DNA of 64,000 bases from Alphaproteobacteria bacterium (GCA_020638555.1 JACKII010000004.1:248001-312000); one strand, 5' to 3'. Counted from the first letter of the stretch, positions 1-8,734 are shown. Notes: generated from the letters alone by a model not told the origin. Numbers and translations: made by a program.

Positions 1-1
1 A

Positions 2-271
2 GCGGTCCACGTCAAGGCCATCGAGAACGCGGTCAAGGCCAAGGGCTCGGCCGACATCACCGGCACCGACGTCCGCGACGGCATGGAGGCGCTGCACGGC
101 TTCACCCTCGGCGGTCTGGTGCCGCCGCTGGAAATGTCGCGCCAGGATCACGAGGGCGGCGGTTTCGTCCAGGTGTTCCAGGTCCAGAAGGGCAAGTATG
201 TGCCGGTCACCGACTGGTTCCGCGCCTATCGCGACGACGTGCTCCGTCTGTTGGCTGCAGAGCACCAATAA
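2..271 (+). CDS. ABC transporter substrate-binding protein, C-terminal end (partial)
   Basis: The reading frame is open from the left edge and ends with a TAA at 269-271, giving the last 89 residues of a larger protein. The piece AVHVKAIENAVKAKGS followed by a GMEALHGF / LGGLVPP segment and a FVQVFQV..YVPVTDWF ending is typical of the C-terminal lobe of branched-chain amino-acid type (LivJ/LivK-like) periplasmic receptors. The next gene is a LivF-type ATPase 86 bases away, which supports a Liv-type uptake operon entering from the left. The signal peptide and ligand pocket are outside the window, so the substrate cannot be judged. Confidence 0.8.
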   Translation, partial: AVHVKAIENAVKAKGSADITGTDVRDGMEALHGFTLGGLVPPLEMSRQDHEGGGFVQVFQVQKGKYVPVTDWFRAYRDDVLRLLAAEHQ

Positions 272-285
272 GCCTCTATCGATTG

Positions 286-311
286 GGGAGTGTCGCTGCG
301 GCGGCACTCCC
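286..311 (+). promoter_or_regulatory. Intercistronic hairpin between receptor and ATPase genes
   Basis: GGGAGTG at 286-292 pairs perfectly with CACTCCC at 305-311, and the inner bases CGC/GCG can extend the stem. A T-run follows only after ten more bases (321-325). In transport operons such a hairpin after the highly expressed receptor gene commonly protects its mRNA or attenuates downstream transcription; that role is inferred here. Confidence 0.5.
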
Positions 312-357
312 GATTTGATCCTTTTTAAATATCGTACAAAACAGGCAGGCGCCCGGT

Positions 358-1152
358 ATGCTGCAACTCAACAACATCGAAGTCATGTACAACAATGTGA
401 TCCTGGTGCTGAAAGGCGTCTCGATCCACATGGCGCCGGGTAAGATCACCACCATCCTGGGCGCCAACGGAGCCGGCAAGACCACGACGCTGAAGGCGAT
501 TTCCGGCGTGCTCCGCTCCGAGCGGGGCGAGATCACCCACGGCACGATCGAACTGGACGGCGAGCCCATCGACCGCATGGCCGGCCACGACATCGTGCGC
601 AAGGGCGTGGTGCAGGTGTTCGAAGGCCGCCGTGTCTTCGTCAACCTGACCTGCGAGGAAAACCTCATCGCCGGCGCCCATATCGAACCCTCCACCGCCG
701 AGATGAAGCGGCGGATGGATATGGTCTACCAGTATTTCCCGCGCATCGGCGAACGCCGCCACAGCCGCAGCGGCTATCTCTCCGGCGGCGAGCAACAGAT
801 GCTGGCCATCGGCCGCGCGCTGATGAGCAACCCGAAAGTAATCCTGCTGGACGAGCCGAGCCTTGGCCTGGCGCCGCTGATCATCGAGGAGATTTTCGGC
901 ATTATCGGCCGCCTCAACGCCGAACAGGGCGTCACCATCGGCCTGGTGGAGCAGAACGCCAACCTGGCGCTCGGCATCGCCCATTTCGGCTATGTGATGG
1001 AGAACGGCTCCATCGTCATGGAAGGCCCGGCCGAGCAGTTGCGCGACAACGCCGACATCAAGGAATTCTACCTCGGCATGTCGGAACACGGCGAGCGCAA
1101 GAACTACCGCGACGTCAAGCACTACCGCCGCCGCAAGCGCTGGCTGTCGTAA
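358..1152 (+). CDS. livF: Branched-chain amino-acid ABC transporter ATP-binding protein (LivF-type)
   Basis: This 264-residue protein is a cytosolic ATPase that would power a branched-chain amino-acid or related importer. Walker A is GANGAGKT at residues 35-42, the ABC signature LSGGE at 141-145, and Walker B VILLDEP at 161-167, followed by SLGLAPL and the LVEQNA segment that is characteristic of LivF rather than LivG. The length is slightly above the usual 235-240 because of a basic tail (KNYRDVKHYRRRKRW) seen in a subgroup of these ATPases. The ATG at 358 gives the canonical LivF N-terminus (MLQLNNIEV). It follows a receptor gene and ends at a strong terminator, so it is the last gene of its operon. 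The true substrate could be any amino acid or an amide/urea-like compound. Confidence 0.92.
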   Translation: MLQLNNIEVMYNNVILVLKGVSIHMAPGKITTILGANGAGKTTTLKAISGVLRSERGEITHGTIELDGEPIDRMAGHDIVRKGVVQVFEGRRVFVNLTCEENLIAGAHIEPSTAEMKRRMDMVYQYFPRIGERRHSRSGYLSGGEQQMLAIGRALMSNPKVILLDEPSLGLAPLIIEEIFGIIGRLNAEQGVTIGLVEQNANLALGIAHFGYVMENGSIVMEGPAEQLRDNADIKEFYLGMSEHGERKNYRDVKHYRRRKRWLS

Positions 1153-1167
1153 GGGGCGGTTGCAGAC

Positions 1168-1190
1168 GGGGAGCTTCGGCTCCCCTTTTT
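1168..1190. terminator. Rho-independent terminator with UUCG loop
   Basis: GGGGAGC at 1168-1174, TTCG loop at 1175-1178, GCTCCCC at 1179-1185, then five T at 1186-1190. It ends the livF transcript. The stop codon of the reverse-strand gene overlaps the T-run, so the hairpin sits between two convergent genes. Confidence 0.85.
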
Positions 1191-1567
1191 CATTCCGCCG
1201 CCCGTTCCAGCCGCGCGATCATGCCGTCGGTGACGGTTTTGAGGGATCGCAGGTCGTCGGTGCAGGTGGCGAACACGTTGGACGGGCTCGCCAGGCGGAT
1301 TTCGTCGCCGCGGCTCGCCGGGGTCGGTCCGAAGCCGATGGCGAGCGCCCGGCCCGGCGGCCAGTAGGCGATCTCGCCCGGCTGCATCACCTCGCGCGCA
1401 TCGGGCTCGCCGGCGGCGGAGACGGGTGTCGCGAAATAGACCTCGTCGCCCCAGGTGTTGACCGGCGCCTCGAATGGCGCGGCGGCCCAAAGGGCATCGG
1501 CCGTCGGTGTGTCGCGCAAGATCAGCCGCAGCCGGATACGGCCAATGGAAAGTTGCAGAACTCGCAT
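1190..1567 (-). CDS. Cyclophilin-like fold protein
   Basis: This 125-residue protein begins MRVLQLSIG at the ATG complementary to 1565-1567. The frame stays open upstream to 1723, but that extension has no family-like content and would run into the start of the divergent MFS gene. The block GEIAYWPPGRALAIGFGPT followed by SRGDEIR and SPSNVFA is the hallmark of the small bacterial cyclophilin-like family (cyclophilin_like / DUF3830 type), which shares the cyclophilin barrel but not the known peptidyl-prolyl isomerase residues. Members often sit beside amino-acid or amide transport and hydrolysis genes, as here next to livF. Its biochemical role is unknown. Confidence 0.72.
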   Translation of the reverse strand: MRVLQLSIGRIRLRLILRDTPTADALWAAAPFEAPVNTWGDEVYFATPVSAAGEPDAREVMQPGEIAYWPPGRALAIGFGPTPASRGDEIRLASPSNVFATCTDDLRSLKTVTDGMIARLERAAE

Positions 1568-1708
1568 CGGTTTTTTCGCCAGCTCCCGTCGACAAGTTCG
1601 CGGAGATGATTGGCAAGCTAGCGGGTGTCGTGGCAAGATCAAGTGGGGGGAACGGGCTTGGCCGGTCCGCCAAACGCGCTGGCCGTCGGCCCGCCCAGAA
1701 AGCTTGCG

Positions 1709-2944
1709 ATGACCCAAAAGCACGAGGACAGCATCGAAACACCCTATGGTTGGGTGATCATGGGCGCCTCGCTGCTGATCATCACCATGGCGGTGGCGTC
1801 AAACTATCTGGTCGTGGTCGGCCTCAAACCCATGGCCGACGCCATGGATTGGCCGCGCTGGGTGACCTCGTCGGCCTATTCGGTGATCGCGCTCGGGTCG
1901 GGCACCGGCGGCATCCTGATCGGGCTCTATGCCGACAAGCGGGGCATCTGGCTGCCGGTGATGCTGGCCGGGTTTTCGATCGCGCTCGGCACCACGCTGG
2001 TGAGCCGGGTGGAGCATCCGCTGACGATGCTCGCCCTCTGCTTCGTCTTCATCGGCGTGTTCGGCAACGGCGCCGTGTTCTCGCCCCTGATCGCCAACAC
2101 CACCCGCTGGTTCGACCGCCGCCGCGGCATTGCCGTGGCCATCGTCATGTCCGGGCAGAACCTGGCCGGCGCCGTCTGGGCGCCGACCATCCGCTATGGC
2201 ATCGAGACCTATGGCTGGCGCGAGACCTGGGCCCTATACGGCATCGTCGCCGGAGTGTGCGTGCCGCCGCTGGCGCTGCTGCTGCGCCGCCGCGCGCCAC
2301 AGATCAAAGCCGGCGTCACGCCTCCACCCGAAAAGCACGCGATCGAAACGCGATGGCCGCCGCTGGTGGCGCAGGGGCTGTTGTGCCTGGCGATCATCGG
2401 CTGCTGTGTCGCCATGGCCATGCCACTGGTCCACATCGTCGCCTATTGCGGCGATCTGGGCTTCGGCATCGACGAGGGCGCGCAGATGCTGTCGCTGCTG
2501 CTGGCCTGCGGTTTCTTCAGCCGCATGCTGTTCGGCTGGCTCAGCGACCGCATTGGCGGCCTCAAGACCATCTTCCTGGGCGCGGGCCTGCAAGCGCTGG
2601 CTCTGACCTTGTTCGCCTTCGTCGACACGCTGGCCGGCCTGTATCTGATCTCCGCGCTGTTCGGATTGGTGTTCGGCGGCATCGTGCCGAGCTATGCGCT
2701 GGCAACGCGGCAGTTGTTTCCGGCCCGTCAGGCGTCCGCACGCATCGGCGTGATCTTCATGGCCGGCTATATCGGCATGGCGAGCGGCGGCCTTTTGGGC
2801 GGCGTGATTTTCGACCTGACGCTCGACTACCGGGTGGCCTTTGCCGTCGGCGTCGCCTTCAACCTGATGAACCTGCTCTGCCTGTCGCTGATCCTGGGGA
2901 ACCGGAAGACCGCCCCGGGGCTCGCACGGCAGCCGGCGGAGTAA
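1709..2944 (+). CDS. MFS transporter (oxalate/formate antiporter-like or monocarboxylate-type)
   Basis: This is a 411-residue polytopic permease with about 12 hydrophobic segments. I place the start at the ATG at 1709 (MTQKHEDSIETPYGWVI); the frame is open 28 codons further up but that stretch is hydrophilic and atypical. The N-terminal pattern YGWVI..ASLLIITMA and the loop GLYADKRG are typical of the monocarboxylate/organic acid group of the major facilitator superfamily, and the loop GWLSDRIGG between TM8 and TM9 repeats the MFS signature. It starts 141 bases from, and is divergent to, the cyclophilin-like gene. The transported compound cannot be told; a carboxylate is the best guess. Confidence 0.82.
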   Translation: MTQKHEDSIETPYGWVIMGASLLIITMAVASNYLVVVGLKPMADAMDWPRWVTSSAYSVIALGSGTGGILIGLYADKRGIWLPVMLAGFSIALGTTLVSRVEHPLTMLALCFVFIGVFGNGAVFSPLIANTTRWFDRRRGIAVAIVMSGQNLAGAVWAPTIRYGIETYGWRETWALYGIVAGVCVPPLALLLRRRAPQIKAGVTPPPEKHAIETRWPPLVAQGLLCLAIIGCCVAMAMPLVHIVAYCGDLGFGIDEGAQMLSLLLACGFFSRMLFGWLSDRIGGLKTIFLGAGLQALALTLFAFVDTLAGLYLISALFGLVFGGIVPSYALATRQLFPARQASARIGVIFMAGYIGMASGGLLGGVIFDLTLDYRVAFAVGVAFNLMNLLCLSLILGNRKTAPGLARQPAE

Positions 2945-3039
2945 GGTGCCGGCTGCGGCAACTTGCACTTCCGTTGCGGGCGCGGGATGATGGTGCCGTC
3001 AATACCCGTCCCTGCCCGCCTGCCGGAAAGCCGTCCGTC

Positions 3040-3876
3040 ATGACCAAGACCCTCGCCGACCTCGTCTCCTACCGCTATGGCATCGAGACCGACCTGGGGG
3101 CGGACCGCCCGGCGGAAGGATTGCTGGCACAGATCCTGGACCGGCGCTCGCACCGGCGCTGGACGCCGGACCCGGTGCCGGAGGATCTGCTGCAACTGCT
3201 GTTCGCCTGCGCCTTTTCCGCCAGCGCCAAGTCGGACCTGCAACAATCCGGCGTCGTCGTCGTGCGCGACAAGGCCGTGCAGCAGGCAATCACCGACCTG
3301 ATCCCGGCCATGCCCTGGATCGCGACGGCGCCGGTGTTCATGATCTGGATCGGCGACAACCACCGCATCCGCCGCATTTGCGAGATGCGCGGCAAGCCGT
3401 TCGGCAACGACCATCTCGACAGCTTCCTGAACGCCGCCACCGACACCGCACTGGCCATGCAGACCTTCATCCTGGCGGCCGAGAGCCAGGGGCTGGGCTG
3501 CTGCCCGATCTCGAACGTGCGCAACCACGCCGCCGCCATCGCGGAGATGCTGAAGCTGCCGCCGCACACCTTCCCCTATGCCGGGCTCTGCCTCGGCTAT
3601 CCGGCGCGCGAGGGCTTTTCGTCGATGCGGCTGCCGCTCACGCGCTTCGTCCACGACGACACCTATAACGAGGCCACGCTGGCAGCCGATATCGACGGCT
3701 ATGACCGCCGCCGCGCCGCCCGGCACGCACCGCCCAAGACGAGCTGGCGCGATGTGGAGCGGTGGGGCGAGCCAGACTTCTATGGCTGGTCCGAGGACAA
3801 GGCCCGCCAGGTGGCCGTGACCGAGCGGGACAATCTGGGGCCGTTCGTGCGCGCCCAGGGGATGAAGCTCGACTGA
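3040..3876 (+). CDS. Nitroreductase-family protein (FMN-dependent)
   Basis: This 278-residue protein belongs to the nitroreductase fold, which uses FMN and NAD(P)H to reduce nitro, quinone, enone or related compounds. It has the N-terminal RRSHRRWTPDPVP segment, where basic residues bind the FMN phosphate and ribityl chain, the central helix TDTALAMQTFILAAESQGLGCCPI and the GLCLGYPAREG turn before the last strand. The frame is open far upstream (to 1474) but that is the shadow of the MFS gene; ATG at 3040 gives the natural N-terminus. It extends about 60 residues past the core domain with a Trp/Arg-rich tail. It is 95 bases after the first MFS gene and 18 bases before the next one, so co-transcription is likely. 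Confidence 0.82.
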   Translation: MTKTLADLVSYRYGIETDLGADRPAEGLLAQILDRRSHRRWTPDPVPEDLLQLLFACAFSASAKSDLQQSGVVVVRDKAVQQAITDLIPAMPWIATAPVFMIWIGDNHRIRRICEMRGKPFGNDHLDSFLNAATDTALAMQTFILAAESQGLGCCPISNVRNHAAAIAEMLKLPPHTFPYAGLCLGYPAREGFSSMRLPLTRFVHDDTYNEATLAADIDGYDRRRAARHAPPKTSWRDVERWGEPDFYGWSEDKARQVAVTERDNLGPFVRAQGMKLD

Positions 3877-3894
3877 AGGGCGGCACGGCCGGCT

Positions 3895-5172
3895 ATGCTG
3901 AGTTTGACCTCCTATGGCGCCGTGCGGGTCTTCCGGAACCGCGCCTATCGCATCTACACCGAAGGCAATTTCGTCTCGCTGATCGGCACCTGGGTGCAGC
4001 GGGTGGCGACCGGATGGCTGGCCTGGGACCTGACCCATTCCGGCGCCTGGCTCGGCGCCGTCGCCGCGGCGGAACTGCTGCCGAGCATCGTGCTGGGGCC
4101 GTTCGGCGGTGCCGCCGCGGACCGGCTGGATAGGTTCCGCCTGATCGTCTGGGCGCAGTCGCTGATGGCGGTGGTCGCCTTCGTGCTGGGCTGGGCGACG
4201 CTGCACGGCTGGGTCGACATCTGGACGCTGTTCGGCCTCACCGTCGTCAATGGCTGTCTGCAATCCTTCAACCAGGCCTCGCGCCTGTCGCTGGTGCGCA
4301 GCCTGGTGCAGCGCGAGGACCTGCCGGCGGCGATCGCGGTCAATTCGGTGCTCTGGAACAGCGCCCGCTTCGTCGGGCCGGTGTGTGCGGGCTTCCTGAT
4401 CGTCGTGTTTGAGATCGGCTGGTCGTTCGTCGCCAACGGGCTCAGCTTCCTGGCCTTCGTTGCGGCCATGTATGTGCTGCGCCACGACATTCCCCGCGGC
4501 GGGGTCACCAGCGGCGGGCCGATCCTGAAGCAAATCGCGGAAGGCATCGCCTATGTCGCCCGGCACGAGGGCATGCGGCCGCTGATGCTGATGCTGTTCA
4601 TCGGTGCGGTGTTCTCCCGGCCATTTGCGGAACTGCTGCCGGGCATTTCCGACGCGGTGTTCCATCGCGGCGCGGAAGGATTGGCGACGCTGACGTCGGC
4701 CACCGGCATCGGCGCCGTCATTGCCGGCGTCTGGCTGGCGCAGGCGGCGAAATTCGGCCGGCTGACCCTGCTCGCGCTGAATTCCAACGCGCTGCTGGCG
4801 CTGGCCCTGCTGGTACTGGCGGCCACGGACTCGTTTTATGTCGGCGTCGCGGCAACGGCGGCGGCGGGGCTCTGCATGACCGTCAACGGCGTCGCCAATC
4901 AGAGCATCGTGCAATACGCCTCCGCGCCGGAGATGATGGGGCGGGTGCTCAGCATTTATGGCCTGAGCTTCCGCGCCGGGCCGGCGCTGGGGGCGTTGGC
5001 GATGGGCACGGCCAGCGAATGGTTCGGCCTGCAAATCCCGGTCGCGGTCGGGGCCGTGGTCTGCCTGGTGGCTTGGCTCTGGCTGGTGCGGCGCCAGGGG
5101 AGGATTGCCGCCGCCATGGGGGAAGGGCATGATCCCAGCAACCCAAAAACCGAGGAGCCTGCCCCGTCATGA
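3895..5172 (+). CDS. MFS transporter (EntS-like, MFS_3 group)
   Basis: This 425-residue inner-membrane permease starts with VFRNRAYRIYTEGNFVSLIGTWVQRVATGWLAWDLT, the hallmark of the MFS_3/EntS-type exporters (FRNRNFR..W.G..vSl.GtWmq..A). The loop LGPFGGAAADRLDRFR carries the TM2-TM3 MFS motif. About 12 transmembrane stretches can be seen, with a short soluble tail. It overlaps the following enoyl-CoA hydratase-like gene by the tetranucleotide ATGA (5169-5172), so the two are translationally coupled. The group exports siderophores, drugs or small acids; the substrate here is unknown. Confidence 0.83.
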   Translation: MLSLTSYGAVRVFRNRAYRIYTEGNFVSLIGTWVQRVATGWLAWDLTHSGAWLGAVAAAELLPSIVLGPFGGAAADRLDRFRLIVWAQSLMAVVAFVLGWATLHGWVDIWTLFGLTVVNGCLQSFNQASRLSLVRSLVQREDLPAAIAVNSVLWNSARFVGPVCAGFLIVVFEIGWSFVANGLSFLAFVAAMYVLRHDIPRGGVTSGGPILKQIAEGIAYVARHEGMRPLMLMLFIGAVFSRPFAELLPGISDAVFHRGAEGLATLTSATGIGAVIAGVWLAQAAKFGRLTLLALNSNALLALALLVLAATDSFYVGVAATAAAGLCMTVNGVANQSIVQYASAPEMMGRVLSIYGLSFRAGPALGALAMGTASEWFGLQIPVAVGAVVCLVAWLWLVRRQGRIAAAMGEGHDPSNPKTEEPAPS

Positions 5173-5978
5173 CCGATCCCTATGCCGCGTTCGAAACGCT
5201 GACCTTCGACCGTCCGCACCCGCGCGTGCTGCGCGTGACCATGAACCGGCCGGAGCGGCTGAACGCGGCCAACGCCACCATGCACCGGGAACTGGCCGAG
5301 GTCTGGCGGGTGGTCGACGCGGACCATTCGGTCAATTGCGCGATCCTGACCGGGGCCGGCAAGGCGTTCAGCGCCGGCGGCGACTTCGAGATGATCGAGC
5401 GGATCATGGACGACTACAACACGCGGGTGATGGTCTGGAAGGAAGCGCGCGACATCGTCTACAACGTCATCAACTGCACCAAGCCCATCGTCTCGGCCAT
5501 GCGTGGGCCGGCGGTCGGCGCGGGGCTGGTGGCCGGCATCCTGGCCGACGTCTCCATCGCGGCGGAAAACGCCCGCATCATCGACGGCCACACCCGGCTG
5601 GGCGTGGCAGCGGGTGACCATGCCTGCATTGTCTGGCCGCTGCTTTGCGGCATGGCCAAGGCCAAATACTACCTGCTGCTGTGCGATGCGGTGAGTGGGG
5701 CCGAGGCGGAGCGCATCGGCCTGGTCTCGCTGGCGGTGGCGGACGAGGAACTCGACGCCAAGGCGGTGGAAGTCGCCACCCGGCTGGCCGAAGGCGCCCC
5801 CAGCGCCATCCGCTTCACCAAATACGCGCTCAACAACTGGTTCCGCATGGCCGGCCCGACCTTCGACGCCTCGCTGGCGCTGGAGTTCATGGGCTTTACC
5901 GGGCCGGAAGCGAAGGAAGGCCTGGGTTCGCACAAGGAGAAGCGGCGGCCGCAATTCGACCCGGACGTGCCGCTCTAG
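5169..5978 (+). CDS. Enoyl-CoA hydratase/isomerase family protein with altered active site
   Basis: This 269-residue protein has the crotonase fold. The oxyanion-hole segment GAGKAFSAGGDFEMI and the helix MRGPAVGAGLVAGILADVSIA are clear. In canonical enoyl-CoA hydratases two glutamates follow, one before the LGL motif and one just after. Here the matching stretch reads DGHTRLGVAAGDHACIVWPLL, with aspartate and histidine instead. Such variants occur in crotonase subfamilies with other activities, so hydration of an enoyl-CoA should not be assumed. It is translationally coupled to the upstream MFS exporter, suggesting they act on the same acid or its CoA ester. Confidence 0.85.
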   Translation: MTDPYAAFETLTFDRPHPRVLRVTMNRPERLNAANATMHRELAEVWRVVDADHSVNCAILTGAGKAFSAGGDFEMIERIMDDYNTRVMVWKEARDIVYNVINCTKPIVSAMRGPAVGAGLVAGILADVSIAAENARIIDGHTRLGVAAGDHACIVWPLLCGMAKAKYYLLLCDAVSGAEAERIGLVSLAVADEELDAKAVEVATRLAEGAPSAIRFTKYALNNWFRMAGPTFDASLALEFMGFTGPEAKEGLGSHKEKRRPQFDPDVPL

Positions 5979-5993
5979 GTCCGGACCGGACCG

Positions 5994-6512
5994 TTGCCGG
6001 GAATTGACCCAGAGAGTGAGAGACCGGCGGCGGATGCATCCCCCCCGCTGGCCTCTTCTCCGGATGACTGGTCAATTCTGATCGTCGATGACAATCCGGC
6101 CGCCCTGGCCACCCTGCGCACGCTGATGCTGGTGCTGGGCCTCGAACCGCCACTGGAAGCCGCAGGCGGGGTCGAGGCCCAGGAACTGGTGCGGTCGAAC
6201 GACCTCGACTGCATCATCACCGACCTGCGCATGGAGCCGATGAGCGGCCTGGAATTCGTTCGCTGGCTGCGACACAGCAACGAGGCGGGCAACCGGACCG
6301 CACGCATCCTGACGGTCTCCGCCTATCGCGATGCGGCGGAAATCGCAGCGGCGTGCAAGGACGGCGCCAACGGCTTCCTGGCCAAGCCGGTGTCGGTGGC
6401 CAGCCTGCGTGCGGCGCTGGCAGCGCTGGCCGAGCATCCCGACGCCTTTGTCGAAGTGGAACAAACCTCTGGCCGGGTTCGCCTGAAAGCCTCTCCCGCC
6501 GCCGCGCGCTAG
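5994..6512 (+). CDS. Single-domain response regulator (CheY-like)
   Basis: This protein of about 172 residues holds one receiver domain (residues 26-150). Acidic pocket D32-D33, phospho-acceptor D77 in IITDLRMEPMSG, the conserved Ser/Thr in ILTVSAYRD and the lysine in NGFLAKPVS are all present, so it should be phosphorylatable. No output domain follows, only a 20-residue tail. The only usable start in frame is the TTG at 5994; no good ribosome binding site is seen, and a later CTG or TTG start cannot be excluded. It begins 15 bases after the enoyl-CoA hydratase stop. No histidine kinase is encoded nearby, so the partner must be elsewhere. Confidence 0.8.
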   Translation: MPGIDPESERPAADASPPLASSPDDWSILIVDDNPAALATLRTLMLVLGLEPPLEAAGGVEAQELVRSNDLDCIITDLRMEPMSGLEFVRWLRHSNEAGNRTARILTVSAYRDAAEIAAACKDGANGFLAKPVSVASLRAALAALAEHPDAFVEVEQTSGRVRLKASPAAAR

Positions 6513-6652
6513 AGCCGAGGCGGCCCGCGGGGGACCTCCCCCGGCCTGCCGGTGGCCGGAAAAGGGGCTGGCGGGCGTTGCCGGGGCCGGTGTAAGCGGT
6601 TCGGGCAGTCTTTGGCCCCGCACTCCCGCGCGGCCCCCAATGCAGAGGCGTC

Positions 6653-7405
6653 ATGCTCGACGGAATCGACCCGTTGGTCGTCGCGGTGGTCGCGGTGGCC
6701 TTTTTCCTGGGCGGCATGCTGAAGGGCGCGATCGGCCTCGGCATGCCGCTGGTGGCCATCCCGATCATCGCCATCGTCATGCCGGTCGCCAAGGCCATCC
6801 CGCTCATGGTGGCGCCCGCCTATCTGATGAACATCATCCAGGCCCGGGAATCCTGGCACGCGCGCACCTCCCTCCTGCCCTGGTGGCCCGTGTTCATCGG
6901 GATCGCCGTCGGCGTCGTTATCGGTGTGCAATTCGCCACCAACGCGCCGGAAAGCCTGATGCGCGGCATTCTGGGCGTGACGATGATCGTGTTCGTGCTG
7001 TTGAGTTTCGCCCGCATCCAACTTCCGCAGCGCACGGTCGAAAACCCGGTGGCGGGCCTGACCATGGGCGGATTGACCGGGCTGTTCGGCGGGCTGACCG
7101 GCGTGTTCGGCCCGACGCTCGCCATGTATCTGCTGGCGCGGCAGTTGGACAAGGACCGGTTCGTCTGGATCATGGCCGTGGTGTTGCTGGCCGGCGTCTC
7201 GTTCCTGGGCAGCGCCCTGACCGCGGTCGGCGGGTTCAGCCTGGACCAGTTGCTGGGCACGCTGGGCGTTCTGATTCCCGGCTGGGCCGGCCTTTCTGCC
7301 GGTGCCCTGATCCGTCGGCGCGTGAGCCAGGAGCAGTTTCGCAAGATGGCCCTGACCACGCTGCTGATCATGGGCATCAGCCTTCTTGTTGCCACACTCG
7401 GGTAA
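6653..7405 (+). CDS. TauE/SafE (TSUP) family permease
   Basis: This 250-residue membrane protein has two related halves, each with a glycine-rich motif (GGMLKGAIGLGMPLVAIPII near the N-terminus and GGLTGLFGGLTGVFGPTLAMYL in the second half), as expected for the sulfite-exporter/TSUP family with seven or eight transmembrane helices. These proteins move sulfite, sulfonates or organosulfur acids; some work with periplasmic proteins. ATG at 6653 is preceded by GAGG at spacing 4-8. It lies immediately upstream of four tandem TAXI receptors that lack a permease, so functional pairing is possible but unproven. Confidence 0.85.
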   Translation: MLDGIDPLVVAVVAVAFFLGGMLKGAIGLGMPLVAIPIIAIVMPVAKAIPLMVAPAYLMNIIQARESWHARTSLLPWWPVFIGIAVGVVIGVQFATNAPESLMRGILGVTMIVFVLLSFARIQLPQRTVENPVAGLTMGGLTGLFGGLTGVFGPTLAMYLLARQLDKDRFVWIMAVVLLAGVSFLGSALTAVGGFSLDQLLGTLGVLIPGWAGLSAGALIRRRVSQEQFRKMALTTLLIMGISLLVATLG

Positions 7406-7524
7406 TTTCGCGGCAACTGGCATTGCCTCGAAAAGCATCATTGTGTAGGACCCTCACCAGAGGGCAATCCGGGCTGACAGTCAATGTCGGCCCATTTTCG
7501 TTTGTAACAGGAGGTTTACGTCAT

Positions 7525-8679
7525 ATGCGAGTACTCGCAACCACTTTAGCGGCCACGCTCTTGGCTTCGGGCGCAGCACTGGCCGATGCGCCGCAACTGC
7601 CGCGTTCCATGGTCTGGAGCGCCTACGACCTGGGTTCGTCCGGCTATGCCGAGGCCACCGGCATCGCCAATGCGCTGAAGAAAAACTACGGAACGCGCAT
7701 CCGCATCGTGCCCGCCGGCACCTCGATCGGCCGCATGCTGCCGATGGTCACCGGCAAGGTGACTTACGGTTTCCTGGCCAACGAGGCCTATTTCGCCTCC
7801 GAAGGCACCTATGACTTCGCCACCGAGCAGTGGGGTCCGCAGGATATCCGCATCGTCATGGGCCGCGTGGCCAGCGTGGGCTTCGCCACGGCCGGCGATA
7901 TCGGCGTCAAGGAGATCAGCGACCTCAAGGGCAAGCGCATCGGCTTCGTCAAAGGCAACCCGTCGGTCAACGTGAAGAACGACGCCTATCTGGCCTTCGG
8001 CGGCCTGACCCGCGACGATATCGAAATGGTGTGGTTCGGCTCTTACAATGCGATGAAGACCGCCGTGCTGGCCAACCAGCTCGACGCCTTCGGCAGCGTG
8101 CCGACCTCCGCCAACATGCGCGAGATCGAGGCGAGCCCGCGCGGTCTGGTCTGGCCGCAATACCGTCCGGAGAACAAGGACGGCTGGAAAGCGATGACCG
8201 ATGTCATCAGCTTTGCCGCCCCTTACAAGGAAACCCGCGGCGCCGGCATTTCCGAGGAAAGCCCGCGCTGGCTGGTCGGCTATCGCTATCCGATGATCAC
8301 GGTCTACCAGAATGCCGCGACCACGGACGAGGTCTACAACCTGATCAAGGCGATCGACCTGTCCTACGACGACTTCAAGAACACCACGTCCAGCTCGTTC
8401 AACTGGGAACTGGAAAAGGCCGCCCGTCCGCCTTATGACGCGCCGGCGCACGACGGCACGATCCGCTACATGAAGGAAAAGGGCCTGTGGCAGGCCGAGG
8501 ACCAGGCCTGGCAGGACAAGCGCCTCGCCCGCCTGAACAAGGTGCTGGAGGCCTGGGACGAAGCGCAGGCCGAATTCACCGACTGGCGCGTTGCCGAAAA
8601 GGCCAAGGGCAACAAGGTCGATCCGGCCGAAGCCTGGCCGCAATACTGGGAAAAGGCGCGGATGGAAAAGCTGAAATAA
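7525..8679 (+). CDS. TAXI-family TRAP solute receptor, copy 1
   Basis: This 384-residue secreted protein has a signal peptide (residues 1-20, ending GAALA) and a mature domain with the TAXI/NMT1-type periplasmic receptor pattern: YDLGSSGYAEATGIANAL, PAGTSIGRMLPMVTGKV, DLKGKRIGFVKGNPS and GLTRDDIEMVWFGSY. The frame is open further up but AGGAGG at 7510-7514 with ATG at 7525 fixes the start. All four copies carry about 50 extra C-terminal residues rich in Trp, Lys and Glu (AWDEAQAEFTDWRVAEKAKG) that ordinary TAXI receptors lack. TAXI receptors normally feed a fused DctQM-type TRAP permease with glutamate, dicarboxylates or similar ligands; no such permease is present in this window. Confidence 0.9.
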   Translation: MRVLATTLAATLLASGAALADAPQLPRSMVWSAYDLGSSGYAEATGIANALKKNYGTRIRIVPAGTSIGRMLPMVTGKVTYGFLANEAYFASEGTYDFATEQWGPQDIRIVMGRVASVGFATAGDIGVKEISDLKGKRIGFVKGNPSVNVKNDAYLAFGGLTRDDIEMVWFGSYNAMKTAVLANQLDAFGSVPTSANMREIEASPRGLVWPQYRPENKDGWKAMTDVISFAAPYKETRGAGISEESPRWLVGYRYPMITVYQNAATTDEVYNLIKAIDLSYDDFKNTTSSSFNWELEKAARPPYDAPAHDGTIRYMKEKGLWQAEDQAWQDKRLARLNKVLEAWDEAQAEFTDWRVAEKAKGNKVDPAEAWPQYWEKARMEKLK

Positions 8680-8703
8680 GCGAACCCTTCCCGCATGGTT
8701 CGA

Positions 8704-8734
8704 AGCCGTCGGCAGCAATGCCGGCGGCTTTTTT
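8704..8734 (+). terminator. Rho-independent terminator after TAXI copy 1
   Basis: AGCCGTCGGC at 8704-8713 pairs with GCCGGCGGCT at 8720-8729 (one G-T pair), followed by a run of six T including 8729-8734. It isolates TAXI copy 1 from copy 2. Confidence 0.8.

Noticed and set aside
1474..3039. N-terminal 520-codon extension of the nitroreductase frame
   Set aside because: It overlaps the whole MFS gene in another frame; its Arg/Gly/His-rich text is a shadow. The nitroreductase fold begins at 3040.
2827..5130. 767-codon reverse ORF over the nitroreductase and MFS genes
   Set aside because: Antisense shadow with low-complexity His/Arg/Gly composition.
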